15,303 nucleotides of DNA from an uncultured Oscillospiraceae bacterium (GCA_910585265.1 CAJUCA010000064.1:1-15303), one strand, 5' to 3'. Positions 7,781 through 14,979 are shown, counted from the first letter of the stretch. A program made the numbers and translations. The notes: generated by a model not told the origin, from the letters alone.

Positions 7781-9103
7781 TTACTTATACAGGGCGTCCA
7801 GGGCGGCGCAGAAAGCCGCGCCATCGGCGTACTTGCCCTCGAACAGCTCAACGCACATGGACTTGATGGTGTCCTTCAGGTCGGCGTTCTCATGGAGGCC
7901 GGCGCACCAGGTCATGGGCTTCTCGGCGGCCTGCAGGGCCTCTACGGAGCCTTCCAGGCTGGGATAAGCCTTATTGCGGGTGTCGGCGGGAATCTGCTTG
8001 GCCTCGGTGGCCATCTTCTGATCCCACTCGCCGGTGGTCAGGAAGATGATGAAGTCAAAGGCGGCCTGGGCGTTCTCACTGTACTCGGTGATGGCCAGGG
8101 AGTTGGCGCCGCCGTATACGGAGGAGTTGTCCGCGCCGCCGTCCACCGCGGGGTAGTTGCAGAAGCCCCAGTTCACCTGGGTGTCGGTGTTGCCGTCCAC
8201 CTCGGCGGTGACGTAGTTGCCGCAGATGACCATGGCGGCCAGGCCGAAGCCGATCTTGTTCTGGCTGGCGGGATAGGCGTCGGGCGCGCCGTCCACGAAA
8301 TAGCCCTTGTTGATCAGGTCGATGATGTCCTGAGCGGCCTGCTCAGCCTTGGTACCGCTCCAGCCGCCGTTCTTGTCCAGCTCGGCGATCTTCTCCTCGC
8401 CCAGGTAGCGAACCAGGGTGTGGTAGAACGCGAAGTCGCAGTAGGCGTCATCCTGGGCGATGGGGCCCACGCCGGAATCCTTGATCTTCTGGCAGGCGTC
8501 CAGGAACTCGGCCCAGGTGGCGGGGGCGGAGGTGACCTGGGCGTTCTCAAAGGCGGTCTTGTCGTAGAAGAAGCCGCCGATCTGGGGCTGCTCCACGATG
8601 GAGTTCAGATGGCCGACCCACTCGATGACCTGGTTGTTCAGGCAGGCGTAGCTCCAGCTGTCATAGTTGACGGCCTTGGCCATGTCGGTGAGATCCAGGA
8701 TGTTGGGGTAGGTGTTGGCGATGCGCTGGTAGTCGTCTTCGATGATGTCGATCTTCTCCTTGGCCTCCAGAGAAGCGGACAGCACCTTGTTCACGTCGCG
8801 GCCCTTGAACTCGATGTTCACCTTCGCGCCAGTCTCGGCCTCAAAAGCCGCGGCGGCCTCGGAGATGACGTTGGCCTGGGGCTCGCCGGTGGACCACATG
8901 GACCACATGGTCAGCTCCACGCCCTCGTACTTCTTGTCGCCGCCCTCGGGAGCCTTGCTCTCCTCAGTGCCGGTCTTGGACTCGGCGGGGGGATCGGTCT
9001 CGGGGGCCTTGGTCTCGTTGCCGCCGTCGCTGGAGCAGCCGGCCAGCATGGCCAGCACCATAACGGCGGCCAGCAGCAGAGCCATGAGCTTCTTCATTTT
9101 CAT
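7781..9103 (-). CDS. Extracellular sugar-binding lipoprotein of the ABC importer
   Basis: A 440-aa family 1 type solute-binding protein. A lipoprotein signal peptide with lipobox LAGC (C23) is followed by a Gly/Glu/Pro/Lys-rich flexible linker to about residue 58, then the mature domain starting VELTMWSMWS, which is typical of sugar-binding proteins. It should be anchored on the outer face of the membrane and deliver a sugar to the two downstream permeases. AGGAGG sits 6 nt before the ATG. It is the first gene of the minus-strand glycan operon and is divergent from an AraC-type regulator. The ligand is inferred to be lacto-N-biose or galacto-N-biose from the GH112 gene in the same operon; the sequence alone does not identify it. 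Confidence 0.94.
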   Translation of the reverse strand: MKMKKLMALLLAAVMVLAMLAGCSSDGGNETKAPETDPPAESKTGTEESKAPEGGDKKYEGVELTMWSMWSTGEPQANVISEAAAAFEAETGAKVNIEFKGRDVNKVLSASLEAKEKIDIIEDDYQRIANTYPNILDLTDMAKAVNYDSWSYACLNNQVIEWVGHLNSIVEQPQIGGFFYDKTAFENAQVTSAPATWAEFLDACQKIKDSGVGPIAQDDAYCDFAFYHTLVRYLGEEKIAELDKNGGWSGTKAEQAAQDIIDLINKGYFVDGAPDAYPASQNKIGFGLAAMVICGNYVTAEVDGNTDTQVNWGFCNYPAVDGGADNSSVYGGANSLAITEYSENAQAAFDFIIFLTTGEWDQKMATEAKQIPADTRNKAYPSLEGSVEALQAAEKPMTWCAGLHENADLKDTIKSMCVELFEGKYADGAAFCAALDALYK

Positions 9104-9162
9104 TTTCTACCTCCTGAAATGATAAATGGTGTCTTTGGCCGTCTCCGGCCACTTCAAATATG

Positions 9163-9191
9163 AGTATATCGGTTTTCTTCTCTGGAAAACA
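9163..9191 (-). promoter_or_regulatory. Putative promoter of the glycan transport operon
   Basis: On the minus strand TATACT (9168-9163) is a good -10, 17 bp from a poor -35 TGTTTT (9191-9186). The predicted leader is about 50 nt, reaching the AGGAGG before the binding-protein gene. The weak -35 would fit a promoter needing an activator, such as the divergent AraC-type protein. No other candidate in the gap is better, but this remains a prediction. Confidence 0.4.
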
Positions 9192-9207
9192 GTCCTTTTC
9201 TTGCTGT
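9173..9207. repeat. TTTTCTT direct repeats, possible AraC-family operator
   Basis: TTTTCTTCTCTG (9173-9184) and TTTTCTTGCTGT (9196-9207) are imperfect direct repeats 23 bp apart, about two helical turns. An overlapping inverted pair GTTTTC (9172-9177) / GAAAAC (9185-9190) is also present. They cover the weak -35 region of the putative transport promoter. AraC-family proteins often bind two such direct half-sites beside the -35, so this is a plausible site for the divergent regulator. Confidence 0.35.
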
Positions 9208-9244
9208 ACTGTTTATATATATTGCTCTTTTCCTCTTTTGTGGA

Positions 9245-9281
9245 ATTTCCCAAGGGTTCCCGCCGCTTTGGGGAGGGAAAT
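9245..9281. repeat. Inverted repeat in the divergent control region
   Basis: ATTTCCC (9245-9251) and GGGAAAT (9275-9281) form a perfect 7-bp inverted repeat with a GC-rich 23-nt centre. It lies midway between the two divergent promoters in the otherwise AT-rich gap 9104-9452. It might be an operator or a transcript hairpin. No known regulator site is recognised. Confidence 0.3.
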
Positions 9282-9363
9282 CAGCGAAGTGCAAGCCGCT
9301 TTGCTCCAACGCCGGAAAATACCGCACAATCCATAAAAGAAAATCTAAATCAATTCCCCGATC

Positions 9364-9392
9364 TTGCACAATTTCGAGAAATCGTTTATAAT
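9364..9392 (+). promoter_or_regulatory. Promoter of the AraC-family regulator with an inverted repeat in the spacer
   Basis: TTGCAC (9364-9369), a 17-bp spacer and a perfect TATAAT (9387-9392) make a strong sigma-A promoter. The leader to the ATG is about 54 nt. ATTTC-GA-GAAAT (9371-9382) lies in the spacer and could be an operator that blocks polymerase. Confidence 0.7.
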
Positions 9393-9452
9393 AATTGCGG
9401 AACCGCCGCACGCAGGATTTTTGATAAAATTGCGCCGGGGAGGCGAGGCCGG

Positions 9453-10277
9453 ATGGCAACCTACAGCTTTTCACGGGCGGAGCAGGCTCCGCCCGTCCGC
9501 GGGGCCCCGCGGATGCTCTATATCACCAGGGATCAGTATTCGGAGGACTGGAATTCCAACCTCCACACCCACGGCTGCGCCGAGCTGTTTTTCATCACCG
9601 ACGGCCACGGCCGCTTCCGCACCCAGTCGGAGGAGTTTCCCGTATCCATCCGGGACCTGATCATCATTAACACCAACGTCCCCCACACCGAGCTGAGCCA
9701 GGCGGACAGCCCCCTGGAATACACCGTACTGGGCGTGGAGGGGCTGGAGACCCTGGCGGGGGCGGAGGGCTACACCATGCTCCACCTCCACAGCGGCTGG
9801 GAGGAGCTGATGAGCCTGCTGGAGCTGATCCTCCGGGAGGCCCGCGCCGCCCTGCCGGGGTATGAGCGGGCCTGCGGCGCGCTGCTGTCGGTGATTCTCA
9901 TCCGCCTGGGGCGGCAGGGGGAGGCAGCCCTGTCCGGCGAGCCCGCCGGGCCCCGGACCTCCCGGGAATGCGATCTGGTGCGGCGGTACATCGACAACCA
10001 TTTCAAGGAGAGCCTCACCCTGGAGCAGCTGGCCGGACTGGCCCACCTGAACAAGTATTACCTGTCCCATACCTTCCGCCGGGAGTTCGGGGTCTCCCCC
10101 ATCAACTACCTGATCTCCCGCCGCATTGAGGAGAGCAGGTTCCTCCTGCGGGAGACCGACCACTCCCTCTCCCTCATCGCCCAGATGCTGGGGTTTTCCA
10201 CCCTGAGCTACTTTTCCCAGAGCTTCCGGCGGGTGGAGGGGATGAGCCCCATGGAATACCGCAAGCAGAACCGGTAA
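9453..10277 (+). CDS. AraC-family transcriptional regulator of the glycan locus
   Basis: A 274-aa regulator. The N-terminal half is a cupin-like sensor with HTHGCAELFFITDG (38-51) and a later VPHTE (76-80), giving the usual His/Glu cluster. The C-terminal 100 residues hold two helix-turn-helix motifs: LEQLAGLAHLNKYYLSHTFR with REFGVSPINYL, and LIAQMLGFSTLSYFSQSFRR with MSPMEYR at the end. The frame is open back to 9126, but ATG 9453 is chosen because GGGGAGG stands about 10 nt upstream and the predicted promoter at 9364-9392 lies inside the longer version. It is divergent from the transport operon and probably activates it when the sugar is present; the ligand is not visible from sequence. 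Confidence 0.92.
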   Translation: MATYSFSRAEQAPPVRGAPRMLYITRDQYSEDWNSNLHTHGCAELFFITDGHGRFRTQSEEFPVSIRDLIIINTNVPHTELSQADSPLEYTVLGVEGLETLAGAEGYTMLHLHSGWEELMSLLELILREARAALPGYERACGALLSVILIRLGRQGEAALSGEPAGPRTSRECDLVRRYIDNHFKESLTLEQLAGLAHLNKYYLSHTFRREFGVSPINYLISRRIEESRFLLRETDHSLSLIAQMLGFSTLSYFSQSFRRVEGMSPMEYRKQNR

Positions 10278-10301
10278 TCCCCATTTTCATGATCGGTGTT
10301 C

Positions 10302-10347
10302 AAAAACCGCCCAGGCCGCTTGGCGATCCGCCTCCGGCCTGGGCGGT
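10302..10347 (-). terminator. Intrinsic terminator facing left, behind the AraC gene
   Basis: A perfect 13-bp stem pairs 10306-10318 with 10335-10347 around a 16-nt loop. A TTTTTG tract follows only when it is read on the minus strand. It lies about 28 nt after the + strand regulator stop. In the + direction it lacks a T-tract, though it may still define the 3' end of that mRNA. In the minus direction it would stop antisense transcription into the regulator. Confidence 0.5.
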
Positions 10348-10387
10348 CAGCCGCTCCGCCGCCTGGACGCCAACGCAGAAATAGAGC

Positions 10388-10415
10388 TTGACAAATCGAG
10401 CGTTTGTACTATAAT
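10388..10415 (+). promoter_or_regulatory. Consensus promoter of the radical-SAM/DUF4130 cassette
   Basis: TTGACA (10388-10393) and TATAAT (10410-10415), both perfect, are separated by 16 bp. The start point should be near 10422, giving a 70-nt leader. Two inverted operator-like repeats cover the spacer and the start point, so a strong promoter appears to be held by a repressor. Confidence 0.8.
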
Positions 10416-10435
10416 AAAAGGTACAAACGTTTGAT
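10395..10435. promoter_or_regulatory. Paired 15-bp inverted operators over the repair-cassette promoter
   Basis: On the minus strand 10409-10395 reads GTACAAACGCTCGAT; on the plus strand 10421-10435 reads GTACAAACGTTTGAT. They agree at 13 of 15 positions and are inverted around the -10 element. Each has internal dyad symmetry (CAAACGTTTG perfect in the right copy). The left copy fills the -35/-10 spacer and the right one covers the start point. The sites loosely resemble a Gram-positive LexA box (GAAC-N4-GTTC) read as GTAC-N4-GTTT or GCTC; a LexA-type repressor is an inference. Confidence 0.6.
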
Positions 10436-10491
10436 AGAGACGAGGCCTCCCAAACGGGCGGCGTCAATCCATCTGCCGGGAGGGAAGCCCT

Positions 10492-11760
10492 GTGGAGGTT
10501 ATGGACAAGCTGACAATTCTGGCCGACGCCGCCAAGTATGACGCCGCCTGCACCTCCAGCGGAGTGATCCGGGGGGCCAAGCCGGGCACCATCGGCACCG
10601 CCGTCAACTCCGGCTGCTGCCACACCTTTTCCGCCGACGGGCGGTGCGTGTCCCTGCTGAAGGTGCTCTACACCAACCATTGCTGCTACGACTGCGCCTA
10701 CTGCGTGAACCGCTGCTCCAACGACGTGCCCCGGACGGCCTTTACCCCCCGGGAGCTGGCGGAGCTGACCATCCAGTTTTACCGGAGAAACTATATCGAG
10801 GGGCTGTTTCTGTCCTCCGCCGTGCTGAAAAGCCCCGACTACACCACCGAGCGGATGATTGAAACCCTGGGCCTGCTGCGCACCGAGTACCGCTTCAACG
10901 GCTACATCCACGCCAAGGCCATCCCCGGGGCGGATCCGGGGCTGACCTACCAGCTGGGCCTGCTGGCGGACCGTCTGAGCGTCAACATTGAGCTGCCCTC
11001 CGAGTCCTCCCTGCGCCTGCTGGCCCCGGACAAGAGCCGGACCTCCATTTTCACCCCCATGGCCCAGATCCGGGACGGGGCCGCCCAGTCCAAGGCGGAG
11101 CTGAAGCTCTACCGCCACGCGCCGAAATTTGCCCCGGCGGGGCAGTCCACCCAGATGATCGTGGGGGCCACCCCGGAGAGCGATCGGCACATTTTGTCGC
11201 TGACGGAGGGGCTTTACCGGAAATACCGGTTGAAGCGGGTGTTTTTCTCCGCCTATATGCCCGTCTCCGACCACAAGAGCCTGCCCGTGCCCGCGGGGTT
11301 CAAGCCGCCCCTGCTGCGGGAGCACCGCCTCTACCAGGCGGATTGGCTGCTGCGGTTCTACGGCTTCACCGCCGGAGAGATCCTGGACGAGAGCCGCCCC
11401 AACTTCGACGAAGCCCTGGACCCCAAAAGCGACTGGGCCCTGCGCCACCCGGAGTTCTTCCCGGTGGAGGTCAACCGGGCGGATTACGAGGCCATCCTCC
11501 GGGTCCCCGGCATCGGGATGCGGGGGGCGCAGCGGATCGTGGCCGCCCGGCGGTACGGCCCCCTGTCCTTCGAGGGGCTGAAGCGGCTGGGCATCGTGAT
11601 GAAGCGGGCCCAGTATTTCATCACCTGCGGGGGACGGATGCTGCCCGGCCTGCGGTTCAGCCAGGACAGCGTCTACCGCCGCCTCACCGGGCTGGAGCAG
11701 GCGGCCCTGGGCGGCGAAAGCTGGGAGCAGCTCTCCCTGTTCGGCGGGGCGGTGGGCTGA
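10492..11760 (+). CDS. Radical-SAM protein with helix-hairpin-helix, putative DNA modification/repair
   Basis: A 422-aa protein matching the family described as putative DNA modification/repair radical-SAM protein, paired with a DUF4130-type partner. The 4Fe-4S/SAM motif CxxxCxxC is C64-C68-C71 in HCCYDCAYC. Further cysteines (C20, C42, C43, C52, C75) surround it and might hold a second cluster. A helix-hairpin-helix lies at about 337-372 (VPGIGMRGAQRIVAARR), a non-specific DNA-binding motif. The C-terminus carries EQLSLF (411-416), matching the QL(S/D)LF sliding-clamp peptide. GTG 10492 is chosen because GGGAGGG stands 7 nt upstream; an in-frame ATG at 10501 is worse placed. The downstream partner starts one base after the stop. 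The chemistry is unknown; spore photoproduct lyase is a more distant possibility. Confidence 0.85.
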   Translation: MEVMDKLTILADAAKYDAACTSSGVIRGAKPGTIGTAVNSGCCHTFSADGRCVSLLKVLYTNHCCYDCAYCVNRCSNDVPRTAFTPRELAELTIQFYRRNYIEGLFLSSAVLKSPDYTTERMIETLGLLRTEYRFNGYIHAKAIPGADPGLTYQLGLLADRLSVNIELPSESSLRLLAPDKSRTSIFTPMAQIRDGAAQSKAELKLYRHAPKFAPAGQSTQMIVGATPESDRHILSLTEGLYRKYRLKRVFFSAYMPVSDHKSLPVPAGFKPPLLREHRLYQADWLLRFYGFTAGEILDESRPNFDEALDPKSDWALRHPEFFPVEVNRADYEAILRVPGIGMRGAQRIVAARRYGPLSFEGLKRLGIVMKRAQYFITCGGRMLPGLRFSQDSVYRRLTGLEQAALGGESWEQLSLFGGAVG

Positions 11761-11761
11761 C

Positions 11762-12589
11762 ATGACGGCCTATCGGTACGACGGCACCTTCGCCGGATTT
11801 TTAACCTGCGCCTGGGACGCCCTGGAGGACGGGACAGAGCCCTCCGCCTTCCTGCTTCCGGGGGACGGGGCCACCCTCTGGGAGGAGCGGCAGGTGGCGG
11901 CGGACCAGGGGCGGGCCAGACGGCTGTACGCCGCGCTGAGCAGGCGGGTTTCCCCCGCCTTTCAGAAGCTCATCGCCCGCGGCTTCCTCACCTGCCTGCC
12001 GGAAAAGGAGCTGGCCCTTCTGACTCTCATCCGCCGGGGCCTGCGGGAGGGGGACCGGGTGCGGCTGGACCTCAGCGACCCGGTGATGGCCCGGGTCAAT
12101 CTGGCCCTGACAAAAATGTGGACGGAGTGGGATCATTTGAAGGGGTTCGTCCGCTTTTCCGAGCTGGACGGCGTGCTGGTGGGGGAGATCGAGCCGAAAA
12201 ACCGGGTGCTGCCCCTGCTGGCCCCCCACTTCGCCGCCCGGTACTCCGGGGAGCGGCTGGCCCTCTACGACCGCACCCACCACGAGATCTTCCTCTCCGA
12301 CCGGGGCCGTTGGAAGCTCCTCCCGGCGGAGGACTTCCGCATGGGCCCCGCCGGCTCCGGGGAGCGGGCCTGCCGGGCCATGTGGCGGAGGTATTACGAC
12401 ACCATCGCCATTGAGGGGCGGACCAACCCCAAATGCCAGTCCACCCACCTGCCCAAGCGGTACCGCCATGTGATGACGGAGTTCCTCACCGACGGGGAAA
12501 TGGAGCGGAGCCTTCCGGGACAGGCCCCAACAGCCTCTTTAGAGGACGGGACGCAGGCTCACAGCTCCACGTCCACCACCCGGACATAG
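11762..12589 (+). CDS. DUF4130-type putative DNA metabolism protein, partner of the radical-SAM protein
   Basis: A 275-aa soluble protein of the family found beside (and in other phyla fused to a uracil-DNA-glycosylase-like domain with) radical-SAM repair genes. Recognised features are the opening YRYDGTFAGFLTCAWDA, the middle KMWTEWDHLKGFVRFSEL (118-135) and the ending WRRYYDTIAIEGRTNPKCQS followed by HLPKRYRHVMTEF (about 208-241), the typical last conserved block. The ATG lies one base after the radical-SAM stop, so the two are cotranscribed. After residue 242 follows a low-complexity, Ser/Thr-rich tail of about 34 residues that probably is not part of the fold. The last 31 bp overlap the 3' end of the convergent luxC gene. 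No catalytic residues can be named; the role is inferred from context. Confidence 0.83.
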   Translation: MTAYRYDGTFAGFLTCAWDALEDGTEPSAFLLPGDGATLWEERQVAADQGRARRLYAALSRRVSPAFQKLIARGFLTCLPEKELALLTLIRRGLREGDRVRLDLSDPVMARVNLALTKMWTEWDHLKGFVRFSELDGVLVGEIEPKNRVLPLLAPHFAARYSGERLALYDRTHHEIFLSDRGRWKLLPAEDFRMGPAGSGERACRAMWRRYYDTIAIEGRTNPKCQSTHLPKRYRHVMTEFLTDGEMERSLPGQAPTASLEDGTQAHSSTSTTRT

Positions 12590-13821
12590 CGGCGCAGGGG
12601 ATATTCCCCGTCATGGGCCTCGCCGGGGAAGGCGGCGGACATGGACCCGGCCCGGGTCACCCGGGTCACGCCCGCCCGGGCCAGCAGCTGGGCCAGCTCC
12701 TCCCGCTTCCCGGGTTCGCACAAAAGCCCCGCCGTCTGGAGCCGCCCCTTCTGGCGGCGCAGGGCGGGCAGCAGCTCCGCCTGGGGAAGCAGCTTCACCA
12801 GCACGTTCCCCTCCATGGGGGACAGCTCCAGCTCCCGTCCGGGCCGGAGGACGGCGGAGCACCCTTTGCCCCGGAACAGGGCCTCCCCCGCCGCCCTTCC
12901 GTCTGCCACGCGCTCCAGCAGGGCGGTGTGGCCGCTGAGGGAGGCGGAGGCCCCACCCGATGGGCCGGGACGCTTTGCTGCCGCCCGCTCCAGATAGGGC
13001 AGGAAGTCCCGGCAGAAGGCCGCGCCCTCCTCCCAATTTCCGGTGTCCAGGAAGATCACCTGGCAGGAGGAGCACAGCCGCTGGCCTGTGTCCACAATGT
13101 GGGCCGCCAGGGAGGACAGCTCCCCCTCCCTGTCCTCGTAGCCGGAGACATAGGCGAAGCTGAGGCGGTGGCCCCATTCGATGAGCTTGCACCCCGGTCC
13201 CGCCAGGGTGCGGGCGGCCTCAATGGCCCCGTCGCCGCCCCAGGCCACCAGCCCGTCCGCCAACGCCGCCAGGGCGTCCAGCTCCTCCCGCTGGCCCGAG
13301 GAGAGGTCAAAGGCGTAAAGGTAGGGGGCCAGCCGGGGCTCCTGCTCCGCCAGCAGCTGAAACGCCGCCAGGGACAGCCCCTTGTCCCCATGGGGCAGCT
13401 TGATCAGGTTGATGTTCCCGGTCAGAAGCCCCTCCAGCGCGGTATAGACGGGCAGTCCCGGCATATTCCCCGGGGCGATGTGGAACAGCACGCCCAGGGG
13501 CAGGGCGCGGGCAGTGGTTTTGGCCAGCTTGACAGGGCGGAAGGGCTCAGGCCCCAGCTCCGCGGCCAGCTTGGCCTCCAGGGCCTCCCGGCGCAGCAGT
13601 GGGAGCAGCTGGTCCAGCCCCACCCCGGCGGGCAGGAACCGGGCCAGCAGGGGGGCGAACTCCCCGGCCTCCAGCCGTTTGCCCAGGGCGTCCACGGCGC
13701 GGATCACCGTCTCCGCCTCCAGGGGCGGGGCGGCGCGGACGGCGTTCAGCTGGGTCTCCAGGCTGTCCAGCACGGTGTTCCGTTCCGTGTCCGGCAGCAG
13801 CGTTCCGTTGGCGAAGATCAA
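12559..13821 (-). CDS. luxC: LuxC-family long-chain acyl reductase
   Basis: A 420-aa protein of the LuxC family, which reduces an activated fatty acyl group to aldehyde with NADPH and has an aldehyde-dehydrogenase fold. Visible are ALPLGVLFHIAPGNMPG (106-122, nucleotide-binding region), LIKLPHGDKG (139-148), VAWGGDGAI (192-200) and GQRLCSSCQVIFLD (246-259), where C250 is the likely acyl-carrying cysteine. The usual proline after the two serines is a cysteine here. The start is a TTG (13821) overlapping the luxE stop by four bases (TTGA), with AGGGGGA 6-7 nt upstream; the open frame extends much further but that part is the shadow of luxE. It is cotranscribed with luxE. The final substrate is unknown; without luciferase genes bioluminescence is unlikely. 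Confidence 0.85.
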   Translation of the reverse strand: MIFANGTLLPDTERNTVLDSLETQLNAVRAAPPLEAETVIRAVDALGKRLEAGEFAPLLARFLPAGVGLDQLLPLLRREALEAKLAAELGPEPFRPVKLAKTTARALPLGVLFHIAPGNMPGLPVYTALEGLLTGNINLIKLPHGDKGLSLAAFQLLAEQEPRLAPYLYAFDLSSGQREELDALAALADGLVAWGGDGAIEAARTLAGPGCKLIEWGHRLSFAYVSGYEDREGELSSLAAHIVDTGQRLCSSCQVIFLDTGNWEEGAAFCRDFLPYLERAAAKRPGPSGGASASLSGHTALLERVADGRAAGEALFRGKGCSAVLRPGRELELSPMEGNVLVKLLPQAELLPALRRQKGRLQTAGLLCEPGKREELAQLLARAGVTRVTRAGSMSAAFPGEAHDGEYPLRRYVRVVDVEL

Positions 13822-14942
13822 AAGGCTTCCCCCTTTCCCAAAAGCTCGGCGGCCCCGGCGGCACAGGTCTGGATGTCCCCCATGCCCACCCGTCCCAGGA
13901 TGGTGAGATAGGGGGAGGCAATGCCGCAGCCGCACTGCTCCCCCGGCGTCAGACGGCCCAAATCGTCGGTCATGACGCTGAGGGTGGGGGTGGCGCACAT
14001 CAGGGGCGAGATCAGGTTCACCAGCCCCACCCGGCCCGTGGGCAGCGGCTCCAGGGTGTCCGGGTCCCGGATGATCACCCTTCCATAGGCGGGCAGGTGG
14101 AAGTGGTGCCGGGGGCAGGTGTTGTAGAACACCGGGTGCTCCACCGCGCCAAACAGCTCGTTGATGTTCTCCTCTGGAATGCCCAGCACCCGCTCCACCA
14201 GGGCGTAGAGGGTGCCCTTGTCCACCTCCTGGTCGGCGTGCTGCTTCCAGCCCCCGGCCAGGATGATCCGGGAGCCCCGGGGCAGCCTCACCCGGAGGCC
14301 CAGTTCCTCCATCCGCTTCAGGCCGAACCACAGATAGGAGGGGAACCCGATAACCCTGGTGGGGAAGCGGGAGCCCTCCAGCCGCTTCAGGGCCTTTGCC
14401 ACCGAATCCAGGTCGGGGACATAGGCCCCGTCTGCCATGCGCAGGGCGTAGGTCCGGCTGAGGGGCGGGGAAAAGTGGGTCAGGCCGAACATGGTGCGGG
14501 TGACCCCGGTGTGGTTGGATTTGTGGGGCTTGTAGCCCAGAATGACGCAGTGGGCGGGCTTGGGGGACACCAGATGGTGGCGGAAGCCCAGGTTGATCAC
14601 CATGGGGGCCTCCGCCAGGATGGAGCCCCAGTCAAAGCCGATGCGGCTGAACCTCCCGCTGGTGCCCGACGAGGTGACCTTCATGGCCATCCGCCGCTGG
14701 GACATGGAAAACAGGGCCTTTCGCTTGAAAAAGAGGGTGGGGATTACAGGGATTTTTGCCAGATCCTCCATGGTCCGGAGCTGATCCGGGGAAAAGCCCA
14801 GGTGCCCGCAGATGGCGGCGTAGCCGGGGCAGTGGCGGATGTGGTAGGCGCAGTTGTCCCGGCAGGCCCGGAGAAAGGCCCGGTCGGAACCTGGCAGGTC
14901 GTAGGGCCGGAGCCGCCAAAACAGCCGCTGACGGGACAGCAT
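13818..14942 (-). CDS. luxE: LuxE-family acyl-protein synthetase (AMP-forming)
   Basis: A 374-aa member of the LuxE/PaaK-like adenylating family. The phosphate-binding loop is TSSGTSGRFS (90-99). Later motifs are AGGWKQ (229-234), NELFGAVEHP (261-270), TDDLG (325-329) and a terminal CGCG pair (337-340) as in LuxE C-terminal domains. It should activate a fatty acid as acyl-AMP, load it on its own cysteine and hand it to LuxC. ATG 14942 is chosen: AAAGGAGG sits 7 nt before it, and the longer version starting at 14981 would begin inside the -10 element. It is the first gene of a two-gene operon and overlaps luxC by four bases. No luxD, luxA or luxB is present in the window. Confidence 0.86.
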   Translation of the reverse strand: MLSRQRLFWRLRPYDLPGSDRAFLRACRDNCAYHIRHCPGYAAICGHLGFSPDQLRTMEDLAKIPVIPTLFFKRKALFSMSQRRMAMKVTSSGTSGRFSRIGFDWGSILAEAPMVINLGFRHHLVSPKPAHCVILGYKPHKSNHTGVTRTMFGLTHFSPPLSRTYALRMADGAYVPDLDSVAKALKRLEGSRFPTRVIGFPSYLWFGLKRMEELGLRVRLPRGSRIILAGGWKQHADQEVDKGTLYALVERVLGIPEENINELFGAVEHPVFYNTCPRHHFHLPAYGRVIIRDPDTLEPLPTGRVGLVNLISPLMCATPTLSVMTDDLGRLTPGEQCGCGIASPYLTILGRVGMGDIQTCAAGAAELLGKGEAF

Positions 14943-14979
14943 GGCCTCGCCTCCTTTGAAAGAATGGCAGTACACCCGC

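Noticed and set aside
7745..9163. 472-codon plus-strand open frame opposite the binding-protein gene
   Set aside because: Gly/Leu/Val-rich low-complexity product, no ribosome site, opposite a complete lipoprotein gene with lipobox and AGGAGG.
10300..11763. 487-codon minus-strand open frame opposite the radical-SAM gene
   Set aside because: Shadow frame; the plus strand carries the CxxxCxxC and helix-hairpin-helix motifs and the promoter.
13822..14331. N-terminal extension of the luxC frame
   Set aside because: The extra 170 codons read luxE DNA in another frame and look non-coding; the TTG at 13821 has a ribosome site and the coupled TTGA overlap.
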